Of a DNA stretch of 22,550 nucleotides, positions 14,704 to 22,550 are shown piece by piece (the stretch's first letter is position 1; every line of letters starts with the position of its first letter). The notes under the pieces were generated by a model, which was given only the letters and a program-made list of their open reading frames with translations, did not search any database and was not told where the DNA came from. A program made the translations under genes and the position numbers. Origin of the DNA: Lachnoclostridium sp. UBA2905 (GTDB lineage Bacteria; Bacillota; Clostridia; Lachnospirales; Lachnospiraceae); NCBI GenBank assembly GCA_002349525.1, contig DEDL01000010.1, positions 1 to 22,550 on the forward strand. Reading direction: 5' to 3'.

Positions 14704-15735
14704 CTATTTTAACTTTTCTGCAATTGTGTATAAAAGCTTTTCTGTTGTTTCCCATCCGATACAAGGGTCTGTTATTGACTGACCATAGATATGCTGGCCA
14801 ATGTTATGGCGGCCTTCTACGATGTAGCTTTCAACCATGATTCCCTTAACAAGAGTATTAAGCTCAGGAGAAATGTTTTTGCTGTGAAGAATCTCTTCAA
14901 CAATTCTTGGCTGTTCTGCATACTGCTTGTTGGAGTTTGAATGGTTTGTATCAATAATTACAGCCGGATTTTTAAGGTTGTATTCGTGATACATATTGTT
15001 AAGTCTTATAAGATCTTCATAATGGTAGTTTGGAATACTCTGTCCGTGCTTGTTAACTGCACCACGAAGTATTGTGTGGGCAAGAGGGTTTCCATCTGTC
15101 TTTACTTCATAGCTTCTGTATAAAAATGTATGGGAAGCCTGACCTGCCTTACATGAGTTAAGCATAACAGAAAAATCACCACTTGTAGGATTCTTCATTC
15201 CGCATGGAGTATCAAATCCACTGATAACTATTCTGTGCTGCTGATCTTCAACTGAACGTGCACCAACGGCTACATATGATAAAATATCCTCAACGTATGG
15301 CCAGTTTTCAGGATAAAGCATCTCGTCTGCTGCAAATAAATGAGACTCAGCAATTGAACGAAGGTGCATTTTCCTCATTGCAATAATTCCTTCACTGATA
15401 TCAGGAGCCTTCTCAGGATCTGGCTGGTGTACAATACCCTTGTAGCCTTCACCGGTTGTACGTGGCTTGTTAGTATATATTCTTGGTACAATAAGAATCT
15501 TATCTTCTACCTTTTCCTGAACCTTTGCAAGTCTGCTGATATAGTCGCATACAGCATCCTCGTTGTCTGCTGAACAAGGTCCGATAATTACAAGAAATTT
15601 ATCAGATTTGCCTGTTAAAATATCGCTTATCTGTTCATCTCTTTTTACTTTAAGTTCTTTGTGTTCATTAGGAAGAGCATATTTATCTTTGAGTTCTTCA
15701 GGACTCATAACTCTTCTCATATAGTGCATTGCCAT
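14704..15735 (-). CDS. 3-deoxy-7-phosphoheptulonate (DAHP) synthase, AroG/F/H type
   Basis: This 343-residue enzyme condenses phosphoenolpyruvate with erythrose 4-phosphate, the first step of the shikimate pathway to aromatic amino acids. Family motifs are clear: VIIGPCSADN (PEP site, C is a metal ligand), VPRIYTNKPRTTGEGYKG, the GARSVEDQQHR loop, SGFDTPCGMKNPTSG, IDTNHSNSNK, and near the end GIMVESYIVEGRHN and SITDPCIGWE. This is the type I-alpha class (AroF/G/H of enterobacteria), usually feedback-inhibited by one aromatic amino acid; the N-terminal extension (about 1-50) is where the effector would act. I chose ATG 15735 because AAAGGATG (complement of 15743-15750) lies just upstream; two codon options exist further in or out. 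It is monocistronic with a strong promoter and has no visible terminator. Confidence 0.94.
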   Translation of the reverse strand: MAMHYMRRVMSPEELKDKYALPNEHKELKVKRDEQISDILTGKSDKFLVIIGPCSADNEDAVCDYISRLAKVQEKVEDKILIVPRIYTNKPRTTGEGYKGIVHQPDPEKAPDISEGIIAMRKMHLRSIAESHLFAADEMLYPENWPYVEDILSYVAVGARSVEDQQHRIVISGFDTPCGMKNPTSGDFSVMLNSCKAGQASHTFLYRSYEVKTDGNPLAHTILRGAVNKHGQSIPNYHYEDLIRLNNMYHEYNLKNPAVIIDTNHSNSNKQYAEQPRIVEEILHSKNISPELNTLVKGIMVESYIVEGRHNIGQHIYGQSITDPCIGWETTEKLLYTIAEKLK

Positions 15736-15767
15736 ATTTTCACATCCTTTTTTTATCAACCATAGAC

Positions 15768-15796
15768 ATTTTACACATATAGACTGCTTAAGTCAA
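15768..15796 (-). promoter_or_regulatory. Sigma-A-type promoter of the DAHP synthase gene
   Basis: On the minus strand, TTGACT (15791-15796) and TAAAAT (15768-15773) are spaced by exactly 17 nt and lie 33 nt before the ATG. Each box differs from consensus at one position, which makes this the strongest promoter match in the window. No T-box or other aromatic-amino-acid leader fits in the short 5' region. Confidence 0.78.
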
Positions 15797-15836
15797 CAAA
15801 TTAAGTATTAAGCCTTTTTAAGAAAAAAAATCAAAT

Positions 15837-15866
15837 TTGTTCACAAAATACCCACATTCTTATATT
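15837..15866 (+). promoter_or_regulatory. Candidate promoter of the ABC export operon
   Basis: TTGTTC (15837-15842) is followed after 17-18 nt by TTATAT/TATATT (15860-15866), about 50 nt before the ATPase gene. A TATAGT a little further on is an alternative -10. The region is AT-rich, so the match is only moderately informative. Confidence 0.4.
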
Positions 15867-15914
15867 AGAGTATAGTAGATAATGCTAAAACAAGGTATTT
15901 AGGAGGAAATAAAG

Positions 15915-16865
15915 TTGATTGAAGTAAAAAATCTTGTGAAGGATTACTATGGCAATGTTGCTGTAGATGGATTATCTTTCACAGTAGAAGAAGGAGAGAT
16001 TGTTGGTTTCCTTGGACCAAACGGTGCAGGAAAATCTACAACGATGAATATTATTACAGGTTATCTTTCAGCTACTGAAGGCCAGGTTATCGTTAATGGC
16101 TATGACGTATTTGAAGATCCGGAGAAGGCTAAAAAGTCTATAGGCTATCTTCCTGAGCAGCCACCTTTATATCCGGATATGAAGGTAAGAGAATATCTTA
16201 TGTTTGTTGCTGACTTAAAGAAGGTTAAGAAAAGAGAGAGAGCATCAATGATTAAAAGCATTATGGAGCTTACAAAAATTACTGATGTTTCTGAAAAGCT
16301 TATTAAGTTCCTTTCAAAGGGTTATAAGCAGAGAGTCGGTCTTGCAGCAGCAATCGTTGGATATCCGGAGATACTTATTCTTGACGAGCCTACTGTAGGT
16401 CTTGACCCTAAGCAGATTATCGAGATAAGAGAACTCATTAAGAGTCTTAGCAAGAAGCATACAATATTACTCAGTTCACATATCATGCAGGAGATAGATG
16501 CTGTATGTGATAAGATAATCATTATTAATAAAGGAAAGCTTATTGCATATGATACTCCTGCAAACATAGCAAGAGTTATGGAGAATTCAAGAGAATTACA
16601 TATTACTGTATGTGGAAGTGAGATGACAGTAAGACGTGCTCTTGATTATGTGGATGGAATCAAGAAGCTTGATGTAAGATATAGTGATGCTACAGGAATG
16701 TCAGACATTACAATTAAGATGAATGAGGGATGCGACGTAAGAAAGAATGTTTCTGAAAAACTTATGGATGCAAAATGCCCAATTATCGAAATGAAGTTAC
16801 ATGAGGTTTCAATTGAGGAAATCTTCCTTAAACTTACTAATTCAAATAATAAGGAGGATAAGTAA
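15915..16865 (+). CDS. ABC transporter ATP-binding protein, GldA/NosF-like
   Basis: This 316-residue ATPase powers the adjacent permease. The nucleotide-binding domain (1-220) has Walker A GPNGAGKST (34-42), Q-loop LPEQPPLYPDM, the signature LSKGYKQRVGLA (133-144, the LSKGY variant typical of GldA-like exporters), Walker B ILILDEP (153-159) and H-loop LLSSHIMQE. The remaining ~90 residues form the C-terminal extension seen in ABC-2 exporters. The start is a TTG codon at 15915, eight bases after AGGAGG (15901-15906), giving MIEVKNLVKDYYG. No ATG is nearby. It lies two bases before the permease gene, so the subunits are probably made together. The cluster is an export or membrane-remodelling system of unknown cargo. 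Confidence 0.93.
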   Translation: MIEVKNLVKDYYGNVAVDGLSFTVEEGEIVGFLGPNGAGKSTTMNIITGYLSATEGQVIVNGYDVFEDPEKAKKSIGYLPEQPPLYPDMKVREYLMFVADLKKVKKRERASMIKSIMELTKITDVSEKLIKFLSKGYKQRVGLAAAIVGYPEILILDEPTVGLDPKQIIEIRELIKSLSKKHTILLSSHIMQEIDAVCDKIIIINKGKLIAYDTPANIARVMENSRELHITVCGSEMTVRRALDYVDGIKKLDVRYSDATGMSDITIKMNEGCDVRKNVSEKLMDAKCPIIEMKLHEVSIEEIFLKLTNSNNKEDK

Positions 16866-16867
16866 CA

Positions 16868-17731
16868 ATGGGTGCAATATACAAAAAAGAACTTAAATCT
16901 TATTTTACATCCATGATAGGATGTGTGTTTATTGCGATTATGTTAGTTATAATCAGTTTATATTTCTTTGTAGTTAACCTGCTTAACCAGGTTGCAGATT
17001 TTTCAACAGCGCTTAATGCCATAACATTTGTCATTGTACTTCTGATACCTATAATTACAATGAGAATTGTTGCAGAAGAAAACAGACAGAAAACAGACCA
17101 GCTGCTTTTGACATCACCTGTTTCTGTTACAAAAATTGTACTTGGCAAATACCTTGCACTTCTTACAATGTACGGTATTGTAATGCTTATTTTATGCACA
17201 TATCCACTTATAATGAGCAGATACGGTGCTGCTGAGCTTGCAAAATCATATAGTTCAATTTTGGGATTTTTCCTTATGGGTGGTGCCTATATCTCAATTG
17301 GTTTATTTATATCATCACTTACAGAGAGTCAGGTTATTGCGGCAGTTGTATCATTTATCGTTATGATCTTTACCTACCTTATGGCAAGCCTTGCACAGCT
17401 TCTTCCATCAGATAACATTTCAACATGGATAATGATGGGTGGTTTAGTTGTGATAATTGCACTTATTGCCCATGTTATGCTCCGTAATTTTATTATAACG
17501 GGTTCAATATTTGTTATTGGTGAGGCAGCATTTGCCATCATTTACTTTGTGAAACCATCACTTTATGACGGACTTATTGTTAATATCTTAAGCTGGTTCT
17601 CAGTAGTATCAAGATTTGGAACATTTTCACTTGGAATTATGGATATATCAGCTCTTGTATATTATGTAAGCGTAATCTTTGTATTTGTATTCCTTACAAT
17701 TATGAAGATTAAGAAGAAGAGATGGAGCTAA
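16868..17731 (+). CDS. ABC-2 type permease, GldF-like
   Basis: This 287-residue membrane protein has about six hydrophobic segments: roughly 15-40, 50-65, 95-115, 130-150, 160-180, 190-215, with a last one near 255-280. It has the cytosolic loop RIVAEENRQKTDQLLLTSPVS (about 66-86), whose EExxxxTxQLLLTSP pattern is the hallmark of GldF/ABC-2 family permeases and contacts the ATPase. The protein ends in a basic KIKKKRWS. AAGGAGG just before the start overlaps the end of the ATPase gene. The GldG-like gene starts 26 nt after its stop. Together with the ATPase it should form the transmembrane exporter core. Confidence 0.92.
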   Translation: MGAIYKKELKSYFTSMIGCVFIAIMLVIISLYFFVVNLLNQVADFSTALNAITFVIVLLIPIITMRIVAEENRQKTDQLLLTSPVSVTKIVLGKYLALLTMYGIVMLILCTYPLIMSRYGAAELAKSYSSILGFFLMGGAYISIGLFISSLTESQVIAAVVSFIVMIFTYLMASLAQLLPSDNISTWIMMGGLVVIIALIAHVMLRNFIITGSIFVIGEAAFAIIYFVKPSLYDGLIVNILSWFSVVSRFGTFSLGIMDISALVYYVSVIFVFVFLTIMKIKKKRWS

Positions 17732-17757
17732 AGAGTTTCAGGAAGGAGATGAAAACG

Positions 17758-19380
17758 GTGAACGAGAATAATAATGAAAATATGGAAAATGAAAATATAG
17801 CTAATGAGAATGTGGCTAATGAAAATACAGCTAATGAAAATATAGCTAATGAGAACGTAGAAGATACTTTGAATGCAGACACACAGGATGCTTTGAATGA
17901 AGAACAGGCTGAAGCTGTTGAAATGGTGCCTGAGGTAAAAACAAAAAAGAAAAAGTCAAATCTCAGAGGACGTAATTTTAAGCAGGGTGTATACAGCTCG
18001 GTAGTATGTGTTGCAGTACTTGTAATTGTAATACTTGTAAACCTTGTGGTTGGACAGCTTGACATCAAGGTTGACCTTACAAGCGAAGATGTTTATACAC
18101 TTACAGATAAGACCAAGGAGCTCGTATCCGGTCTTTCAGATGATATCGAAATTTATTTCCTTGCAAAAGAAGGTGATGAATATAAGGTACTTCAGAATGT
18201 AATAAATGAATACGATAAGCTTCCTCATATTGAAACATCATGGAAGGATCCTGAACTGTATCCACAGTTTGCAAGTCAGTATACTGACCAGGAGATTAAT
18301 GGTAATGATGTAATTGTTGTTAATAAGACAACAGGGGCAAGCAGATTTATTCCATTCAATGAAATGTATATATCAGATTATTCTATTAATTATACAACAC
18401 AGAATTACGACTATAACTATACACTTGATGCAGAGGGACAGATAACATCTGCTATACAGTATGTAACATCATCTACTCATGAAAAGATGTATGTAGTATC
18501 AGCTCATGGAGAAACAGAGCTTGGAGCTAAGGTTACAAACCTTGTTAATAAGGCAAATGTTGAGATAGCAACATTTGATGTTATGACTCAGAGTGCAATA
18601 CCTGATGATTGTAATATTTTATTTATCAATGGACCTAAGACAGATATTTCTGATGAAGAGCTTGCTCTTTACAAGGCATATCTTGACAATGGTGGAAAAG
18701 CAATATTTACAGTTTCTTACACAGATAAGGACATGAAGAATTATAATGAGCTTCTTGCATATTATGGTGTAGATGTAAGCTCTGGTGTAGTACTTGAAAA
18801 GAATGGCAAATTCATGAACGGATATGCAACATATCTTGTAGAAGGCTTTGATACTCTTACAGAAGAAATATCAGCTGATTTTACAATGGATGATGTTACA
18901 ATAGTTCCAATTGCATCTATTATGAAGATTCAGGATGCAAGCACACTTAGAGGAACACTTAAGGTTACAAGTATCATATCATCTTCAGATGGATCATATG
19001 GTAAGACAAATCCAGAGTCTACTGTTATAGAAAAAGAAGACAGTGATCCTGCAGGACCATTTAACCTTGTTGTTCAGGCCACAGATACTTATAAGGATAA
19101 GTCATCAAAGGTTGCAATTTATGCAACACCATATATGCTTGCAGATGACTGGATTGATTATTATTCATGCAAGAACATTGATATGTTTATTGATACAATT
19201 GACTGGATGAGTGAGGGTACACAGGAATCCATTACTATTCCACAGAGAAGCCTTGATGCTGTATATCTTGAGGTACCTCAGGCGCAGGCAACAATCTGGC
19301 TTATTATCACTGTTGTATTAGTACCACTTGCAATCCTTGCTGCCGGCTTTGTTGTATGGTATACAAGGAGGAAGCACTGA
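17758..19380 (+). CDS. GldG-family ABC transporter auxiliary protein
   Basis: This protein of about 540 residues has one N-terminal membrane helix (about 67-90), a large extracytoplasmic domain and a C-terminal helix (about 510-535) ending YTRRKH, the layout of GldG-like auxiliary subunits. After the first helix comes DLTSEDVYTLTDKTKELV, the typical entry to the GldG_ABC domain; ISDEELALYKAYLDNGGK is also family-like. The N-terminal cytosolic tail is unusual: six 15-bp repeats coding N-E-N-x-A/E, then acidic and Lys-rich stretches. GTG 17758 follows AAGGAG (17743-17748) by 9 nt; the in-frame ATG at 17749 sits directly on the ribosome binding site, and the one at 17722 overlaps the permease gene. 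Its stop overlaps the next start by one base (TGATG). Confidence 0.88.
   Translation: MNENNNENMENENIANENVANENTANENIANENVEDTLNADTQDALNEEQAEAVEMVPEVKTKKKKSNLRGRNFKQGVYSSVVCVAVLVIVILVNLVVGQLDIKVDLTSEDVYTLTDKTKELVSGLSDDIEIYFLAKEGDEYKVLQNVINEYDKLPHIETSWKDPELYPQFASQYTDQEINGNDVIVVNKTTGASRFIPFNEMYISDYSINYTTQNYDYNYTLDAEGQITSAIQYVTSSTHEKMYVVSAHGETELGAKVTNLVNKANVEIATFDVMTQSAIPDDCNILFINGPKTDISDEELALYKAYLDNGGKAIFTVSYTDKDMKNYNELLAYYGVDVSSGVVLEKNGKFMNGYATYLVEGFDTLTEEISADFTMDDVTIVPIASIMKIQDASTLRGTLKVTSIISSSDGSYGKTNPESTVIEKEDSDPAGPFNLVVQATDTYKDKSSKVAIYATPYMLADDWIDYYSCKNIDMFIDTIDWMSEGTQESITIPQRSLDAVYLEVPQAQATIWLIITVVLVPLAILAAGFVVWYTRRKH
17773..17862 (+). repeat. Six tandem 15-bp repeats in the GldG-like gene
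   Basis: Six consecutive in-frame copies of AATGAAAATATAGCT and close variants encode N-E-N-(M/I/V/T)-(A/E). Units start at 17773, 17788, 17803, 17818, 17833 and 17848. Copies 2 and 5 are identical in DNA. The unit is a multiple of three, so a change in copy number would alter tail length without a frameshift. Confidence 0.93.
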
Positions 19381-20972
19381 TGAAGAAAAAACAGATCATT
19401 TCTCTTATCGCCATGCTTGTGGTGGTGCTGGCACTTGGTGGTGGTTATGCTGCTATAAAGGGCGTGAACGATAAAAAGGAAGAGGCTGCCAAGGAAGAGG
19501 AAGAACAGGAATCTGAAACAACCAATGTATACACAATTAACAAGGATGATGTTATAGGTATTAATATTACCAATGCATCAGGAAATCTTGATATTGTATA
19601 TAAGGATGCCGCATGGGTAAGCAGTCAGGGCGATGTGCCTATGGATAGTGAAAAGGTTACAGCCATGTTAGATGCTGTCAGCTCATTTGATGCAATTAAG
19701 GTTATTGCCGAAAATGAATCTGATTTGTCCCAGTACGGCCTTGACAATCCATCACTGTCATACACAATTACAACGAAGGATGGAATGACTTATAAGGCAT
19801 CATTTGGAATAGTAATGCCTACTAATAGCAATGCTTATTATGCACTTCTTGATGGTGCTGATAAAGTCTATACAGTTTCAGCAAATTATTTTGAACCATT
19901 TAACACAAGTCTTGTTGATATGACTGAAATAGTTGATGAGATAACTGTTAACCCTGAATATATAACTTCCTATGAACTTAATAAGAAGGATGGCACTGAA
20001 TTTATGGCAAAACATTTTGACAAGGATGAGACAGTAGCCAGCAGCTATTACACTTGGAGAATAGAAAGCCCATATGATAATGTTCTTGCTGATACAGATT
20101 CATTTAAGGATGTGCTGAATGTATTTGATGGTTTTAAGTTCAATTCATGCGTGGCATACCAGACAGAGGATCTTTCACAGTATGGCCTTGATAAGCCGGA
20201 AGCAACAGTAGATCTTGAATATTATACAGTAATAGGAGATGACGGGTCAGATACAGATGATGGCAATGATGCTACAGATAATGCGGCAGCAGAAGGCTCA
20301 TCTTCAGCAGATGCAGAGGCGACTGCAACTCCTATTCCTGAGGAAAGCAAGTCATATCAGACTGTAAGCTTAAGCATTGGTAATACAGTTTCAGGAGAGG
20401 ATAAGGAACAGTGTTATGTTAGTGTTGATGGTGGCAATAATGTTTATCTTATTGATAAAACTGTTGCTGATTCTCTTACAGGATTTACTCCTTATTCAAT
20501 TGCTGACAAATGCGTTTATGCTGTATTGGTTGACCAGATGCAGGGCTATGATGTTGAGTACAATGGAACTAAGATTTCTGTAGTCAGAAAGGAAGTTCCT
20601 AGTGAGAAAAAAGATGACTCTGATGAGAATAAAGGAAAGCTTAAAGACGATGGTATTGACAATGAATACTATGTAAATGGTACCAAGGTTGAGGCAGAGT
20701 CACTTCTTGCAATGTATTCTGCAGCTTATCTGCTTACATTCACAGGAGAAGCAGATGAGACAAAGGTTCAGGATGATGCTGATCCTGTTCTTAAGATTAC
20801 CTACCATACTAATGCCGGAAAGGATGTTGTTATCAAATACCTTCCATATGATGGTGACAATTTCTATCAGGTTGATAAGGATGGAATGAATTATTTCCTT
20901 ACTGACAAGCGAGGAATTGATGATCTTATATCAAGATATGAAAATTATCTCACTGAAAATAATCTGAAATAA
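19380..20972 (+). CDS. DUF4340 domain protein, membrane-anchored, partner of the GldG-like exporter
   Basis: This 530-residue protein has one N-terminal membrane helix (about 6-27, SLIAMLVVVLALGGGYAAI) and is otherwise extracytoplasmic. A Lys/Glu-rich linker (about 31-45) follows. The DUF4340 pattern appears at least twice: SQYGLDNPSLSYTI and SQYGLDKPEATVDL. A low-complexity Asp/Ala/Ser insert lies at about 290-325. DUF4340 proteins are typically encoded next to GldG-like genes, but their role is unknown. ATG 19380 overlaps the upstream stop by one base and follows AAGGAGG (19365-19371) by 8 nt. The gene ends the four-gene operon; a 68-bp palindromic element starts 6 nt after the stop. There is no LPxTG motif or lipobox cysteine, so it stays attached by the helix. 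Confidence 0.85.
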   Translation: MKKKQIISLIAMLVVVLALGGGYAAIKGVNDKKEEAAKEEEEQESETTNVYTINKDDVIGINITNASGNLDIVYKDAAWVSSQGDVPMDSEKVTAMLDAVSSFDAIKVIAENESDLSQYGLDNPSLSYTITTKDGMTYKASFGIVMPTNSNAYYALLDGADKVYTVSANYFEPFNTSLVDMTEIVDEITVNPEYITSYELNKKDGTEFMAKHFDKDETVASSYYTWRIESPYDNVLADTDSFKDVLNVFDGFKFNSCVAYQTEDLSQYGLDKPEATVDLEYYTVIGDDGSDTDDGNDATDNAAAEGSSSADAEATATPIPEESKSYQTVSLSIGNTVSGEDKEQCYVSVDGGNNVYLIDKTVADSLTGFTPYSIADKCVYAVLVDQMQGYDVEYNGTKISVVRKEVPSEKKDDSDENKGKLKDDGIDNEYYVNGTKVEAESLLAMYSAAYLLTFTGEADETKVQDDADPVLKITYHTNAGKDVVIKYLPYDGDNFYQVDKDGMNYFLTDKRGIDDLISRYENYLTENNLK

Positions 20973-20977
20973 TAAAG

Positions 20978-21045
20978 CATGCCCTTTCGGTAAAGGTGTA
21001 TAAAAAAATAATGTTTTTTTGTATACTATTTACCGGGAGGGCATG
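20978..21045. repeat. 68-bp palindromic element between the exporter operon and recN
   Basis: The outer arms (20978-20994 with 21029-21045) form 17 consecutive pairs, two of them G-U. After a small internal mismatch, GTATA (20998-21002) pairs with TATAC (21022-21026). A run of A's (to 21008) then faces seven T's (21014-21020) across a short TAATG loop. No T-run follows on either side, so it is not a classic terminator, though it may stop or stabilise the upstream transcript. Only one copy is in the window. Confidence 0.7.
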
Positions 21046-21084
21046 TTACAATATCAGAGACGTTCTTGAAGAAGGGGAAAGGCT

Positions 21085-22550
21085 ATGTTAACTCATTTAC
21101 ATGTGAAAAACCTTGCTGTTGTAGAAGATATAGAAGTTGATTTCAGTGAAGGACTTAATATAATTACAGGAGAAACCGGAGCCGGAAAGTCTGTTATTAT
21201 CGGTTCTGTTAATCTTGCACTTGGTGGCAAGATTAATGCGGGTATGATAAGGGACGGAGCACCCTATGCCCTTGTTGAGATTGTTTTTTCGGTTAGTGAA
21301 AGAGAAGCAGAAGCTCTTAAGCAATATGATATATATCCTGAAGATGGACAGGTTATAATATCACGTAAGATTATGAATGGACGAAGCACTAACAGGGTCA
21401 ATGGTGAAACTGTTACGGTTGCCATGCTTAAGAAAATATCCGGAGGCCTTATTGATATTCATGGACAGCACGAACATCAGTCGTTGCTTTATCCGGAGAA
21501 TCACCTTTTGATAGTTGACAGATTTGACAGGGATGCAATATATCCTGTGAAGGAAAAGGTAGCAGAGCTTTATTCTGAATATGTCGATGTGAAGAAGGAA
21601 TATGATACAATGTGCGTTTCCGAAGAAGAAAGAAGCAGAGAACTTGCTTTTCTTGAATTTGAACGTGGTGAGATTGAGGAGGCAGCAGTAGTTGCAGGAG
21701 AAGAAGAGGAATTAGAAGCAACATACAGAAAGCTTAAGAATTCAGGCAATGTCTTAAAGGCTGTTTCAGAGGCCTATGGATACACTAAGGAGGGCAGCTA
21801 TAATGCAGGCAATCTTATATCAGATGCCCTTGGTGCCCTGAATGAGGTGGCAGGATACGATGAAGCCGTAGATGATTATATCAGGTCATTGATTGATGTC
21901 GATAACATACTTGAAGACATTAACCACGAGCTTTCCTCATATATAAGCAGATATTCATTTGATGATGAGTTATTTGAACAGACAGAAAAGAGACTTGATT
22001 TTATAAGAAAGCTTTTTGCAAAATATGGCGGAACATATGAGAGAATGGAAGAGCATTATAATGAAGTAATTGAAAGATACAGGCTTCTTTCAGAATATGA
22101 GAAAAATTCTGCTATATTAGAAGAAAAGCTTGGTAGTATTAAGGAGGAGCTTGATGCTTTCTCCAAGAAGCTTACCCTTCTTCGCAGGGAATCTGCAGGT
22201 AAACTCTGTAAGCTTACAAGGGATGCACTTGAAAGCCTTAACTTCCTTAATGTTAATTTTGATATTGAAGTGAATTCAGACAGGGAATATTCAGCAAATG
22301 GTACAGACAGAGCAGAATTTCTTATATCCACGAATCCCGGTGAAGCAGTCAGACCTCTTGCAGATATAGCTTCAGGTGGTGAGCTTTCAAGAATAATGCT
22401 GGCAATTAAGTCCGTACTTGCCGATAAGGATTCTATTAATACACTTGTCTTTGATGAAATTGATGCCGGTATAAGTGGAAGAACTGCCCAGATGGTATCT
22501 GAGAAGCTTGCCTATATATCAAGGAATCACCAGGTGATATGTATTACACA
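21085..22550 (+). CDS. recN: DNA repair protein RecN, 3' end cut by window
   Basis: The frame is open from ATG 21085 to the window end (488 codons, no stop). RecN is normally about 555-560 residues, so roughly 70 residues are missing. It is an SMC-like ATPase that gathers broken DNA ends in double-strand break repair. Visible parts are the N-terminal Walker A GETGAGKS, DIHGQHEHQSLL (RecN-specific, about 130-141), a coiled-coil middle rich in Glu/Lys (about 170-400), the ABC signature ASGGELSRIMLA, and Walker B LVFDEIDAGISG. GGGG/AAAGG at 21074-21082 serves as ribosome binding site. Upstream in most Firmicutes lies argR; here the exporter operon and a palindrome take that place. No LexA box was recognised in front. 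Confidence 0.96.
   Translation, partial: MLTHLHVKNLAVVEDIEVDFSEGLNIITGETGAGKSVIIGSVNLALGGKINAGMIRDGAPYALVEIVFSVSEREAEALKQYDIYPEDGQVIISRKIMNGRSTNRVNGETVTVAMLKKISGGLIDIHGQHEHQSLLYPENHLLIVDRFDRDAIYPVKEKVAELYSEYVDVKKEYDTMCVSEEERSRELAFLEFERGEIEEAAVVAGEEEELEATYRKLKNSGNVLKAVSEAYGYTKEGSYNAGNLISDALGALNEVAGYDEAVDDYIRSLIDVDNILEDINHELSSYISRYSFDDELFEQTEKRLDFIRKLFAKYGGTYERMEEHYNEVIERYRLLSEYEKNSAILEEKLGSIKEELDAFSKKLTLLRRESAGKLCKLTRDALESLNFLNVNFDIEVNSDREYSANGTDRAEFLISTNPGEAVRPLADIASGGELSRIMLAIKSVLADKDSINTLVFDEIDAGISGRTAQMVSEKLAYISRNHQVICIT

Overview
The window looks like a chromosomal segment from an endospore-forming, low-GC Clostridia, most likely a Lachnospiraceae relative. This is inferred from the low-GC codon choice, the strong AAGGAGG-type ribosome binding sites, the spore genes (GerW/YtfJ, an alpha/beta-type SASP, a SpoIIM-like protein) and the Firmicutes gene order rpmB, asp23, fakA-like, recG. 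No phage, transposase, CRISPR array or toxin-antitoxin locus is visible. Most of it is housekeeping DNA, and I did not find a clear new multi-gene system.

Layout. 1-1030: the end of a DUF2953 (YtfI-like) gene, ytfJ, and rpmB with its own promoter and terminator. 1030-1440: a gap holding a 47-residue membrane protein gene on the minus strand, an adjacent segment able to fold, and a promoter for the next operon. 1440-3814: asp23-like and fakA-like genes, ended by a terminator. 3815-6075: a possible structured leader, recG and a bidirectional terminator. 6138-6651 (minus): a SASP gene with a candidate sigma-G promoter, and tRNA-Leu(CAA). 6710-10927 (plus): polA, coaE and a YycJ-type metallo-hydrolase. 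10986-14106: ACT-domain protein, PFL/DUF711 protein and PepD dipeptidase. 14166-14699: SpoIIM-like gene, convergent with the DAHP synthase gene (14704-15735, minus). 15915-20972: a four-gene ABC export cluster (ATPase, permease, GldG-like protein, DUF4340 protein). 21085-end: recN, cut by the window edge.

The genes fall into functional groups: genome maintenance (recG, polA, recN), cofactor and aromatic biosynthesis (coaE, DAHP synthase), lipid uptake (fakA-like), sporulation (ytfJ, SASP, spoIIM-like) and envelope/export (Asp23-like, GldA/F/G-like cluster). The observations most worth checking are non-coding. They are two segments that share a 13-nt core and can fold (near 1214 and 3869), divergent promoters that appear to share one palindromic -35 box (6710-6715), a terminator-like hairpin over the start codon of the spoIIM-like gene, a perfect 15-bp hairpin inside that gene, and a 68-bp palindromic element before recN.
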